Origin: Paenibacillus xylanexedens
Lineage (GTDB): Bacteria; Bacillota; Bacilli; Paenibacillales; Paenibacillaceae
Length of the DNA: 64,000 nucleotides
Direction of reading: 5' to 3'
Assembly (NCBI RefSeq): GCF_001908275.1
Contig: NZ_CP018620.1
Location: 1,116,001-1,180,000 of the forward strand
How positions within the stretch are numbered: position 1 is the stretch's first letter; each line of letters begins with the position of its first letter. Below are positions 21,729 through 30,209 of the stretch, piece by piece. The notes below the pieces were generated by a model that saw only the letters and a list, made by a program, of their open reading frames with translations, was not told the origin of the DNA and did not search any database. Both the position numbers and the translations under genes were made by a program.

Positions 21729-22595
21729 TTAGTATCTTTCCAGAATCGTCTGTGTTTTCAAGCCATCTGCAGGAATCAGCCAGTTGTTGTTCTCCAGCAA
21801 TTGCAGCAGTTGGGTACGCAGTCCGGATACGGCTACAGCATCATCGGTTTTGAAAGAAACCTCTACGATATTCTCAATACCTGTACCTGCTGCGTCACGG
21901 ATCGGCCATACTTCGAGTGTAAGCTCTTGACCATTCCATGTACCTTCATATCGTTGGAACGTTATCGGACCATATGCACGGGATTGAGTCAGTTGCTGCT
22001 TGCCCCAGTTGGAGGAAGTCCAGTTTTTCAATTTGCCCGGAAGCTTGTCCAGTAACATGTTCAAGGCTTCTTGCTGCGAAGGAAGTTGAACACCTGTCGT
22101 TTTGGTATCGACTTTTTTGGTATTGGAGAAGCTTAGTGTCTGTTTGCCGTATCCCCAATCGATTTCAGCCTCGTAATTATCATCAGACTTATCAAATCCT
22201 TCTTGGTTAGCGAGAGTCAGCGCTGCGTTGATATCGCCATTGATCACAGGGTAGCGTTTTTTATAAGTCAATTCGTAGTTATTCTTGTCATCTTTTTTTC
22301 GAAAACGAACGTTCCATCCTTGTTGATCCAATCCGAGAGCATTGGTGTCGAAGTACTCTACGTTAATGTTTCTTGGCGTGGAACTCAGGCCGAGTGTCTG
22401 AATCACTTCACTGCGTGGTGTCCCATCTGTATTCAAAACCAGTTCCGGCTTGGCCAGAAACTTCACTTCATAAGCAGGAACGGCATTGGCAGCAGCTGAA
22501 GCCTGGGGTGCTCCCAGAAATGTCATTCCACTTCCCAATGTTACGATGCTCAGCATGAATGAGGCGGTTACCTTTTTCCACTTTTTCAAAACCAA
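21729..22595 (-). CDS. Secreted protein with a CYTH-like domain
   Basis: 288 residues; TTG start after TTAGGAGAG. A signal peptide ends around PQASAAANA. The mature part begins AYEVKFLAKPEL and continues with GWNVRFRKKDD, YELTYKKRYPV, YEAEIDWGYG and ENIVEVSFKTDD. This alternation of Glu-x-Lys strands and basic strands resembles the CYTH/triphosphate tunnel fold, whose enzymes act on triphosphates or adenylate inside cells. A secreted version is unusual. The EVK replaces the full ExExK, so activity is uncertain. Monocistronic, with its own terminator. Confidence 0.65.
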   Translation of the reverse strand: MVLKKWKKVTASFMLSIVTLGSGMTFLGAPQASAAANAVPAYEVKFLAKPELVLNTDGTPRSEVIQTLGLSSTPRNINVEYFDTNALGLDQQGWNVRFRKKDDKNNYELTYKKRYPVINGDINAALTLANQEGFDKSDDNYEAEIDWGYGKQTLSFSNTKKVDTKTTGVQLPSQQEALNMLLDKLPGKLKNWTSSNWGKQQLTQSRAYGPITFQRYEGTWNGQELTLEVWPIRDAAGTGIENIVEVSFKTDDAVAVSGLRTQLLQLLENNNWLIPADGLKTQTILERY

Positions 22596-22717
22596 TCACT
22601 CTCCTAATCTGGATTAATGTACAGATCCCACTTTATCGCCCGAGTATCTGAAAGCGATTAACGGGGAGCGCACATTGCGTTAACCCTGCATAGATTTGAT
22701 GAATGGCAAACGATAGT

Positions 22718-23644
22718 TTATAGCGGATCAGGGCAATCAGCCATAGAAAGGGGGGAGCCGTGACTCACCTCTCGTAGCACTTCTTTGAAGCGGTTTACCT
22801 GAACTGAAGGGTGGCGGTCCTTGTTATGTACCGTATAGATATGGCGCGGCGCTTGCTCTCCCGGAATGGGAAGAACTTGAATGAGCCCGTGCTGTTCCTC
22901 CCACTGTACCGCCATCCGAGACATGAATGAGACATGCCCCCCGATTAACACGAGCTGTTTGATCGCTTCCAGGGAATCCATCTCCACGGTACTCCGCAAA
23001 CGAATATCATGTTGCGCAAGCCATTGATTGGTTAACCGACGAGTACTGGATTCATTGCCGTGTAGGGCAAAAGGAATCTGCGCGATATGATCAGGGGTTA
23101 ATGCATCCTTCTGGGCCAACCCATGCTGCGGAGAACAGATCAATACCAGGTCGTCTTCACACAACGTCTCAGCTTGCAGTGCGGGTCCAACAAATGGCTC
23201 GGAAGAGATCACCCCCAGATCAATCTGATGTCGAATCAACATCTCGCGAATAACAGGTGATGGTTTGACGGATAAGATGATACGAATGCCCGGGAATTCC
23301 TGCGAAAAGGTATTGAATATGGCAGGCAGCAGATATGTAGCCGGTACATAGCTTGCTCCAATGTGCAGGGTGCCCCGATAGAGACTGTCATATTCCTTTA
23401 CGATCCGCCTTGCCTCTTGGGTCAGAGCATTGATTTTGACAGAATAGTGGAGCAAAGCCTGTCCGGCCTCGGTTAAAAAAGTCTTCCCACTCCGCGATTC
23501 AAATAATCGCACACCCATCTCTTCCTCCAATGACTTCATATGAAATGTAACGGTAGGTTGTTTGATCCCCAGTAACTCGGCCACGCTTGTCATGTGATGA
23601 TGCTTGTCGATCAGCTCAACAATTTGCAATTTGATCAGATTCAA
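22718..23644 (-). CDS. LysR family transcriptional regulator
   Basis: 308 residues, TTG start 10 bases after AGAGGAG. N-terminal winged HTH: HHMTSVAELLGIKQPTVTFH, then LEEEMGVRLFES. The CysB-like effector domain starts near residue 90 (GTLHIGASYVPATYLLP). It is divergent from the ABC importer operon at 24 kb, and a perfect T-N11-A palindrome lies between them, so it probably controls that operon in response to the imported compound. A MITE-like repeat separates its start from the operator. Confidence 0.88.
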   Translation of the reverse strand: MNLIKLQIVELIDKHHHMTSVAELLGIKQPTVTFHMKSLEEEMGVRLFESRSGKTFLTEAGQALLHYSVKINALTQEARRIVKEYDSLYRGTLHIGASYVPATYLLPAIFNTFSQEFPGIRIILSVKPSPVIREMLIRHQIDLGVISSEPFVGPALQAETLCEDDLVLICSPQHGLAQKDALTPDHIAQIPFALHGNESSTRRLTNQWLAQHDIRLRSTVEMDSLEAIKQLVLIGGHVSFMSRMAVQWEEQHGLIQVLPIPGEQAPRHIYTVHNKDRHPSVQVNRFKEVLREVSHGSPLSMADCPDPL

Positions 23645-23672
23645 TGTTCCGACACTCCTCTCACTTCTACTA

Positions 23673-23859
23673 TATAAATTGAACTAAAGATTTACACAGA
23701 CACTACGATGACAGAACAACCTTCCAATCGCTGTTATCCCCAGATTTTTTTGATTCCCTTTCTCAAAGGGAAAATCCGGTGATAAAGGCGAACGCTCCGC
23801 TTTTTCAGGTTTTTTCTGTCCTCTCCGTTATCGTGCAAATGATTAGTTCACCTACTATA
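23673..23859. mobile_element. MITE-like repeat, copy A
   Basis: About 187 bp with imperfect terminal inverted repeats: TTGAACTAAAGATTTACAC on the left, and TGAACTAATCATTTGCAC read inward from the right. The left half (CACTACGATGACAGAACAAC and ~35 more bases) is nearly identical to copy C near 52.45 kb in the opposite orientation; the right half matches copies B and C. The 8-mer CTACTATA occurs at both edges (23667-23674, 23852-23859), a possible target duplication. No ORF. Confidence 0.7.
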
Positions 23860-23871
23860 GATTTAATCTAT
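23857..23871. promoter_or_regulatory. LysR-type operator (T-N11-A palindrome)
   Basis: ATAGATTTAATCTAT is a perfect 15-base palindrome with T-N11-A spacing, between the divergent LysR and ABC genes and directly against the edge of MITE copy A. Confidence 0.65.
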
Positions 23872-23999
23872 GAACATCAACAGAATTCATCTAAAAAGTT
23901 AATTCCAATTTTACATACAAGACATACAACTCGCGAAAGCGGACGTTAGACTGAGAACAGTGCAAGAGATCAAGTAACAGAAGACAGGCAGGGATGCTT

Positions 24000-25016
24000 A
24001 TGAAATTAGAGATGACAGGAATTCAAAAATCATTTAATCAAACACCCGCACTGCTGCCGACAGATCTAACGCTTGAACATGGAAAGTTCACGACCCTGCT
24101 CGGCCCATCGGGCTGTGGCAAAACAACACTGCTCCGCATGTTGGCCGGGCTGGAACAGCCGGACGCGGGGGAGATTCGTGCAGATGGTCAGTGTATCTAC
24201 TCTGCGGTGAAGCGGATTGATATACCAACACACAAGCGTAATCTGGGCATGGTGTTTCAGGATTTTGCATTATGGCCGCATATGACTGTATACGAAAATG
24301 TAGCATTTGGCCTGAAGGCCGGAAAACAGAAATCTGATCTGCGACAAAAGGTGAACGAAGCACTTGGCATGGTCCGCCTGCAAGGCATGGAAGATCGATA
24401 TCCTCATCAGCTGTCTGGTGGACAGCAGCAACGGGTTGCTTTTGCCAGAGCCGTAGCGGTTAGACCTGGTGTGATCCTGTTCGATGAGCCACTGAGTGCA
24501 CTGGATGCTGTACTCCGGGAAGAGATGCGTATTGAGATGATGTCCTTGGTACGAGACATGGGACTGACTGCGCTGTACGTCACACATGATCAGATTGAGG
24601 CGATGTCGATGTCGGATGAGATTGTGGTGATGCAGAAGGGGCGGATATTGCAAAAAGGAAGCCCGGAAACGATCTACTCGGCGCCAAGTGATCCGTATGT
24701 CGCTTCGTTTATCGGAAAGTCCAACTGGCTCACGCCTAATCAATCGATGGTGCGACCAGAGCATGTCACCTGGAACAAAACAGGTCATGATGATCTGTGT
24801 TATCCAGGGACGGTACTTAGTGTCAGCTATGTAGGTGAACGTTATGAAGTACGAGTGCAGATGGAAGGGCTGGGCGTATGGACAGCCTATATGAACCAAA
24901 GGGTGCGCGTAGGGGAGCGTGTACAGCTCTATGTAACCCCTGAGCGGATATGCCGAATGGACGGTTATGACCACCAGAGTATGAAGCAAAACGAAGCGAT
25001 CGCAGTGGCATATTAA
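24000..25016 (+). CDS. ABC transporter ATP-binding protein (FbpC/PotA type)
   Basis: 338 residues from the ATG at 24000; an ATG six bases earlier lies directly against the CAGGGA ribosome site. Walker A is GPSGCGKTTLL, Q-loop VFQDFALWPHMT, signature LSGGQQQR, Walker B VILFDEPLSALD, H-loop YVTHDQ. A C-terminal TOBE-like regulatory segment (residues ~255-325) marks the Fe3+/phosphonate/spermidine importer class. It energises the importer formed with the next two genes. Confidence 0.9.
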   Translation: MKLEMTGIQKSFNQTPALLPTDLTLEHGKFTTLLGPSGCGKTTLLRMLAGLEQPDAGEIRADGQCIYSAVKRIDIPTHKRNLGMVFQDFALWPHMTVYENVAFGLKAGKQKSDLRQKVNEALGMVRLQGMEDRYPHQLSGGQQQRVAFARAVAVRPGVILFDEPLSALDAVLREEMRIEMMSLVRDMGLTALYVTHDQIEAMSMSDEIVVMQKGRILQKGSPETIYSAPSDPYVASFIGKSNWLTPNQSMVRPEHVTWNKTGHDDLCYPGTVLSVSYVGERYEVRVQMEGLGVWTAYMNQRVRVGERVQLYVTPERICRMDGYDHQSMKQNEAIAVAY

Positions 25017-25086
25017 ATTGTTGAACGAGCACGCAGTTGGAAGCAGAAGTACACATTTTATAAGAAACCAGGGGAGATGGACGAAT

Positions 25087-26160
25087 ATGTTGGGTATGAA
25101 CACACGGAAAAAGAGCGCAATGCTGTTATTAACTGCGGTAATGAGTATCAGTTTGTTCGGATGTAGTACAGGGAACTCGACCACAGGCAACGCGGCACAA
25201 CCCGCGGGTGAAGGAAACACAGCAGCGGCGGCGGAAACAACGAAACCGGCTGGCGGCAAGTTGGTCTTGTACAGTGCTGGCCCACAGAAGCTGGCGGATA
25301 ACATTGTGAGCGGATTTACAGACAAAACAGGGATCGAAGTTGAGATGTTCCAGGGAACGACAGGCAAAATTCTGGCTCGTATGGAAGCTGAGAAATCCAA
25401 TCCGGTTGCAGACGTTGTAATCCTGGCCTCTTTACCTTCAGCACAGGCTCTGAAAGCCGATGGACTGACTATGCCATACCCTGAAGCAGCCAATGCAGAC
25501 AAGTTGAACAAGGACTGGTCGGATGCAGAGGGCAATTATTTCAGCAGCAGTGCTTCCGCACTGGGCATTGTGTATAACACCAAACTGGTATCTACACCAC
25601 CAACAAGTTGGGCAGAGCTGGCTACGCCTGCGTGGAAAGATGCAGTAAACATTCCCGACCCTACATTATCAGGTTCAGCACTCGACTTCATCACAGGATA
25701 CCTGAGCGCAAATGGTGAAAAAGGTTGGGATCTGCTGAGTGCCTATAAAGCCAATGGTGCAGCGATGGCAGGCGCCAATCAGGAAGCACTTGATCCGGTC
25801 ATTACGGGGGCCAAAAGCATCGTAGCAGCAGGTGTGGACTACATGGCGTATTCCTCCAAGGCAAAAGGCGAACCACTGGATATCGTATATCCTGAGGAAG
25901 GCACGGTAATCAGCCCAAGACCGGCAGCGATTCTGAAATCCAGCCCAAATGTAGAGAATGCCAAAGCGTTCATTGACTACCTGTTGTCTGATGAAGCACA
26001 GAAGCTTGTTGCAGATGCCTATCTGATCCCGGGCCGCGAAGACATTGAAGCGACTAACCGTGCCAATGTGAAGGATATTCCACAGCTTAAAGTGGATTGG
26101 AACTGGATGAGCGAACATGGCGAAGAGACAGCAGCTCGTTTTTCCGAGACTTTTAAGTAA
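25087..26160 (+). CDS. ABC transporter substrate-binding lipoprotein (Fbp/AfuA-like)
   Basis: 357 residues from the ATG at 25087 (GGGGAG nine bases upstream); a TTG frame from 25018 is rejected. Lipobox SISLFGC, then a Thr/Ala-rich linker. The class II fold begins KLVLYSAGPQKLADNI, with TGIEVEMFQGTTGKILARME and ADVVILASLPSAQ. The paired tyrosines of iron-binding FbpA are not evident (GVDYMAYSSKAKGEP instead), and no Fur box precedes the operon, so iron is doubtful; a phosphonate or phosphate ester is possible. The substrate is unknown. Confidence 0.85.
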   Translation: MLGMNTRKKSAMLLLTAVMSISLFGCSTGNSTTGNAAQPAGEGNTAAAAETTKPAGGKLVLYSAGPQKLADNIVSGFTDKTGIEVEMFQGTTGKILARMEAEKSNPVADVVILASLPSAQALKADGLTMPYPEAANADKLNKDWSDAEGNYFSSSASALGIVYNTKLVSTPPTSWAELATPAWKDAVNIPDPTLSGSALDFITGYLSANGEKGWDLLSAYKANGAAMAGANQEALDPVITGAKSIVAAGVDYMAYSSKAKGEPLDIVYPEEGTVISPRPAAILKSSPNVENAKAFIDYLLSDEAQKLVADAYLIPGREDIEATNRANVKDIPQLKVDWNWMSEHGEETAARFSETFK

Positions 26161-26261
26161 GTACTTTTGCATATGCAACATACCGAAAGAAGAAATAAGA
26201 TAGAGACAACTAGGCAAAAGGAATACCTGCTGTCTGTGGAAAGTCATGTGAGGTGAACGTA

Positions 26262-27947
26262 GTGAAACCTGTTGTAATGGACAACAACCGAATTTTTCGG
26301 AGAGTGGGCGTGATTCTGGCCCTCTTTCTGCTGACTATAAGCATTGGCGTACCGCTCTTGCTGATCTTCTGGCAAAGTGTGTATCCGGACGGACAATGGG
26401 ACTGGATGGCTCCGATTCGCACGATTACAGGTCATCATCTATCGGGTGTATTGCTGAATTCCGTCTGGCTTGGTATCTGCGTTGTAGCAGTAACCACGCT
26501 GCTGGCGCTACCGCTGGCTTGGATGATGGCGAAGACTCGGATGGGTGAGCATCGCTGGGTGGATGTGATCCTGATGATTCCGTTCATGACCCCGCCGTAT
26601 ATCGGATCGATGGGCTGGATTCTGTTTATGCAAAAAGGGGGATACCTGCAGCAATGGCTGCCCTCATCTGCTGGCTGGAGTGAGCTGTTCTTCAGCTTCT
26701 GGGGCATGGTGCTCATCATGAGCCTGCACCTGTTCCCATTCCTGTATCTGCTGCTTCGGGATGCATTGATCCGCATCGGTGGCAATCTGGAAGAAGCGGG
26801 AGCTGTGCACGGTGCACGTGCGGGGTATCGTTTCAGACGTATTATTTTACCCCTGTTGTTGTCGTCTTACGGCATGGGAATCATGCTGGTCTTTGTCAAA
26901 ACGATTGCGGAATTCGGAACACCGGCGACCTTTGGACGCAAGATTGGCTATTATGTCATGACCTCCGAGATCCATAAGTACATATCCAGTTGGCCGATTG
27001 ACTTCGGCAAGGCGACTTCACTGGCATCGGTGCTGCTGTCCGTCTGTCTGGTGATGTGGTATATGCAGTCTGCCATGAGTCGAAAGTTCACGTATCGTCT
27101 AGTCGGTGGCAAAGGACAACGTTCGAAGCGATATTCTCTTCGTGGCGGAGCAGGATGGTTGTGCGGGGTATATCTTGCAATCCTGTTGATCCTGTCGATA
27201 GGTATCCCGTATTTCTCCATCATCGCCGCTTCGACCATGAAGTTACGGGGATCGGGAATTGCTTTTGATAATCTCACCTTGGATCATTACAAGGAGCTGT
27301 TATCTTGGGGATCAGTGAGTATGAAGGCCATCGGGAACAGTCTGGGATTATCCCTCGCGGCTTCAACCGTTGCTGTTATTATCGGAACCGGGTTTGCGCT
27401 GGCGATCGGCAGATCTTCTTCATTCATGCAGCGTGTGATTGACTTGTTCAGTCTGTTGCCTAATACGGTGCCGGGTATCGTGATGGTCGTGGGTCTGATT
27501 CTGTTCTGGAACTCACCTTGGATGCCAGTTACGTTGTATAACACCTACGGCATGGTTGTGCTCACGTACGTTGTGCTCTTCTTGCCTTACACCGTGCAGT
27601 ATGTAAAATCGAGCTTTACCCAGATTGACGGAACGTTGTTCCAGGCTGGGCAAGTCTTTGGCGGGAAGCCGCTGTATATTCTGCGGCGAATCCTGATCCC
27701 GCTGATCCTGCCCGGCATGCTGGCGGGTTGGATGATGACCTTTACGATTGCTACCCGGGAGCTGGTAGGTTCGTTGTTGATTCTTCCGCCGTCGATGCAG
27801 ACGTCGGCTACGTATATTTTTGCCCAGTTTGAACAAGGTCAGGTATCCCTCGGAATGGCGATGGCCGTTGTGACTGTAGGCATGACGGTGCTGATGCTGC
27901 TGGGAATCGAACTGCTGAATTCAAAGAGAAAGTGGAATGCATCATGA
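26262..27947 (+). CDS. ABC transporter permease, fused double domain (FbpB type)
   Basis: 561 residues from the GTG at 26262, six bases after AGGTG; another GTG at 26253 is in frame. About twelve membrane helices in two homologous halves, each with an EAA docking loop: EEAGAVHGARAGYRFRRIIL near residue 175 and FQAGQVFGGKPLYILRRIL near 465. This one-chain permease is typical of Fe3+ and 2-aminoethylphosphonate-type importers. Its stop overlaps the next start (ATGA). Confidence 0.9.
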   Translation: MKPVVMDNNRIFRRVGVILALFLLTISIGVPLLLIFWQSVYPDGQWDWMAPIRTITGHHLSGVLLNSVWLGICVVAVTTLLALPLAWMMAKTRMGEHRWVDVILMIPFMTPPYIGSMGWILFMQKGGYLQQWLPSSAGWSELFFSFWGMVLIMSLHLFPFLYLLLRDALIRIGGNLEEAGAVHGARAGYRFRRIILPLLLSSYGMGIMLVFVKTIAEFGTPATFGRKIGYYVMTSEIHKYISSWPIDFGKATSLASVLLSVCLVMWYMQSAMSRKFTYRLVGGKGQRSKRYSLRGGAGWLCGVYLAILLILSIGIPYFSIIAASTMKLRGSGIAFDNLTLDHYKELLSWGSVSMKAIGNSLGLSLAASTVAVIIGTGFALAIGRSSSFMQRVIDLFSLLPNTVPGIVMVVGLILFWNSPWMPVTLYNTYGMVVLTYVVLFLPYTVQYVKSSFTQIDGTLFQAGQVFGGKPLYILRRILIPLILPGMLAGWMMTFTIATRELVGSLLILPPSMQTSATYIFAQFEQGQVSLGMAMAVVTVGMTVLMLLGIELLNSKRKWNAS

Positions 27948-29539
27948 TCAAACTGAGCGTATGGGGCGGTGCAGGGGAACACGGACGTTCCGCCTATCTC
28001 CTGAGCGGGAGCCAGTTCCACCTTTTGCTGGATTGTGGTGTGAAAAAAGAAGGCACGGGCGAGTATCCGATGATTGACCCGGAGATTGTCCCCCAACTGG
28101 ATGCGGTCCTGTTGTCCCACGCCCATGAGGATCATTCGGTCGCCATCCCTTTGCTGTACAAGATGGGCTACCAGGGTGAAGTGTGGACGACGAGAGAGAC
28201 GAGGGCGCAGCTGCGTACGTATTTTGCCAACTGGCGTAGGTTTGTAGAGCGTGTAGGCGAAGAACTTCCTTATGATGAAGCAGATGAGCAAGCTATTCGT
28301 TATCGGTATCTGGAGGATGAGGTGGTATCCCAAACCTGGTTCGAACCCATTCCTGAAGTAAAAGTGATGTGGGGCCGTAGTGGACATCTGGCTGGATCGG
28401 TGTGGTTTGGGGTTGAAATGGAAGGTAAGCGGATTTTCTATTCCGGGGACTACACGTCCGAATCGATGCTTTTACAGGAGGATTGTCCAGCGGAGGCATT
28501 TTGGAAGACAAACATGCTTCGTGAGAATCCTGTGTCCGATGCTCCTAGCAGCGAGCGGTGGGGTATAGAGGAACTAATCGCTATAAACAGTGGGCAAAAG
28601 GCTGGAGAATTCATAACGTCACAAGATCAGACATCTGTTGCATCAGAGGCGTCGTCAAGAACACTTGTATCCATGGAGATACCCATGAAGCAGAGAAATT
28701 TCACATCCAATGTAGCAGATGGAGCAGTCAGAGCAGGCAGAGCAAACGTAGCAGACGTTGCAGACGCTGCGCCAATATCTTCGGTCGTGGTGGATCTGGC
28801 GATCATTGATGCGGCCTACGGTACGGACCAAGATGCACAGGCTGACAAACTGGAACAGCTGGAACAAGCCATTCGCCAGACGATTGCTCAAGGTGGAAAG
28901 GTGCTCTTACCTATGCCTGTCGTAGGGCGTGGACAGGAGATCATACTGTGGGCACAGCAACAATTCCCGGCTATCCCAATCGTAGTGGAACAAGGGCTGG
29001 TGGACGGCATGAAGCAGCTTATGCATGTTCCGTATTGGTTGAGGGAGAAGGGAGAGCATGTCAACGGAAGTTCGTTGAAAGACAAAATTGATGGCTTTCT
29101 GACTGGACGAGGATGGGATCTGCCTACGACCACTCAAGAGCGGGAACAACTGTTGGAACATCATGCTGCTTCGCTATGGTTTATTCCGGACGGCATGATG
29201 CAGTCCTCACTTGCTCGTTGGTATTATAGTCAATTATCGGACAGGGAGGAGAATCTGATTCTGCTCACCGGGCATGTTGCTCATGGTACATTTGGTGATA
29301 AGCTGCTACAGGTTCCTGACAAGTATGGAGTGTGTGAGGTGCGGAAAATACGTTATAAAGTGCATCAGGGCTGGAAGGATGTTGAACGGATGCTGCACCT
29401 GATTCCAGCAAAGCATACGGTCCTTGTGCATGCTGACCGGGCAGAGACGGACCGATTAAAAGAAGGTTTGCTCAGAAATAGCCCGTCACCGGGAACAGTT
29501 ATACATTCACTGTCTGCTGGTGACGAGCTATATCTGTGA
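27944..29539 (+). CDS. Metallo-beta-lactamase-fold hydrolase (beta-CASP-like)
   Basis: 531 residues from the ATG at 27944, overlapping the permease stop, so translation is probably coupled; an ATG 12 bases upstream is also in frame. The metal motif is SHAHEDHSVAIPLL (residues ~54-67), then WGRSGHLAGSVW and RIFYSGDY. C-terminal features resemble beta-CASP nucleases: WFIPDGMMQSS, LLTGHVAHGTFGDKL and a histidine-aspartate HADRAETDRL. A 70-residue low-complexity insert (~220-290) splits the core. Being last in an importer operon suggests it processes the imported compound; nuclease activity is the alternative. Confidence 0.8.
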   Translation: MIKLSVWGGAGEHGRSAYLLSGSQFHLLLDCGVKKEGTGEYPMIDPEIVPQLDAVLLSHAHEDHSVAIPLLYKMGYQGEVWTTRETRAQLRTYFANWRRFVERVGEELPYDEADEQAIRYRYLEDEVVSQTWFEPIPEVKVMWGRSGHLAGSVWFGVEMEGKRIFYSGDYTSESMLLQEDCPAEAFWKTNMLRENPVSDAPSSERWGIEELIAINSGQKAGEFITSQDQTSVASEASSRTLVSMEIPMKQRNFTSNVADGAVRAGRANVADVADAAPISSVVVDLAIIDAAYGTDQDAQADKLEQLEQAIRQTIAQGGKVLLPMPVVGRGQEIILWAQQQFPAIPIVVEQGLVDGMKQLMHVPYWLREKGEHVNGSSLKDKIDGFLTGRGWDLPTTTQEREQLLEHHAASLWFIPDGMMQSSLARWYYSQLSDREENLILLTGHVAHGTFGDKLLQVPDKYGVCEVRKIRYKVHQGWKDVERMLHLIPAKHTVLVHADRAETDRLKEGLLRNSPSPGTVIHSLSAGDELYL

Positions 29540-29572
29540 ATTGTGCATGAATCAAATTGCTGCGACAGATTG

Positions 29573-29597
29573 GAACGTCCCTGGGGACGTTCTTTTT
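29573..29597 (+). terminator. Terminator of the importer operon
   Basis: GAACGTCCC and GGGACGTTC around TG, then five Ts. Confidence 0.85.
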
Positions 29598-29614
29598 CCA
29601 TTGATGTGTGATCT

Positions 29615-30175
29615 TTAGGGTTCGCGATGAATAGGGTGTTCCAGTTCGGCATGACCCATCAAACTATCAACGGCTTCACCATCCACCAGTATATCCAGGC
29701 TGTTCACTTCATCAAATTGAAACATCGTTGTAGTTAAAGCTTCCAATGCGAGCAATTCTCCACTGGTACCGAGATTGGCTTCAGCGGGGATATGAACATC
29801 CAAAGTCACCGTACCCTCAGCATATTGGACAGAGAGCAATTCCACCTGCTCCCAGAGGGAAACAAGCTCCGAATCGGTATTCGTCTGCAACGCTGCAAAT
29901 GTTTTTTCATATTTTTCGGAATCATCCTTGTATTCAATTTCCTGCTCTGTTTTCTCAAGCTCCAGCACCTGTGAGTCTGCCAAGTAAATGTCGACGACTT
30001 GTGTATTCATTGTGCCCAGGTCCACTTCCGTTTCGGATGGGTTTGGTGACTGCGTCTGTCCTCCCTGAACAGCAGGTTCATTCGAACCGGATTGGCTCAC
30101 TGGCTTCTGGGCACATCCAACTCCGATAAGGATCAAGCATGATAATATAAGTGCACAACCTAGCTTCTTATTCAA
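29615..30175 (-). CDS. GerMN-domain lipoprotein
   Basis: 186 residues from the TTG at 30175, five bases after AAAGGAAG; the longer frame to 30238 runs into the upstream amidase gene. Lipobox LIGVGC near residue 20, then a Gln/Ser/Pro linker. The GerMN domain covers ~65-175 (VDIYLADSQVLELE, LWEQVELLSV, ALEALTTTMFQFDEVNSL). GerM-type lipoproteins act in sporulation and germination or cell-wall processes. It lies 34 bases behind a cell-wall amidase on the same strand, so the two are probably co-transcribed. Confidence 0.85.
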   Translation of the reverse strand: MNKKLGCALILSCLILIGVGCAQKPVSQSGSNEPAVQGGQTQSPNPSETEVDLGTMNTQVVDIYLADSQVLELEKTEQEIEYKDDSEKYEKTFAALQTNTDSELVSLWEQVELLSVQYAEGTVTLDVHIPAEANLGTSGELLALEALTTTMFQFDEVNSLDILVDGEAVDSLMGHAELEHPIHREP

Positions 30176-30209
30176 AGAATCACTTCCTTTATCTGATTTA
30201 TTTGATGAT

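Noticed and set aside
22640..22660. cre-like TGAAAGCGATTAAC upstream of the CYTH-like gene
   Set aside because: It fails the consensus at both outer positions and lies at the wrong distance.
24270..25535. 421-codon open frame on the minus strand across the ATPase and binding-protein genes
   Set aside because: Plus-strand genes here have complete ABC motifs, ribosome sites and a signal peptide; the minus frame has no family resemblance and is a shadow.
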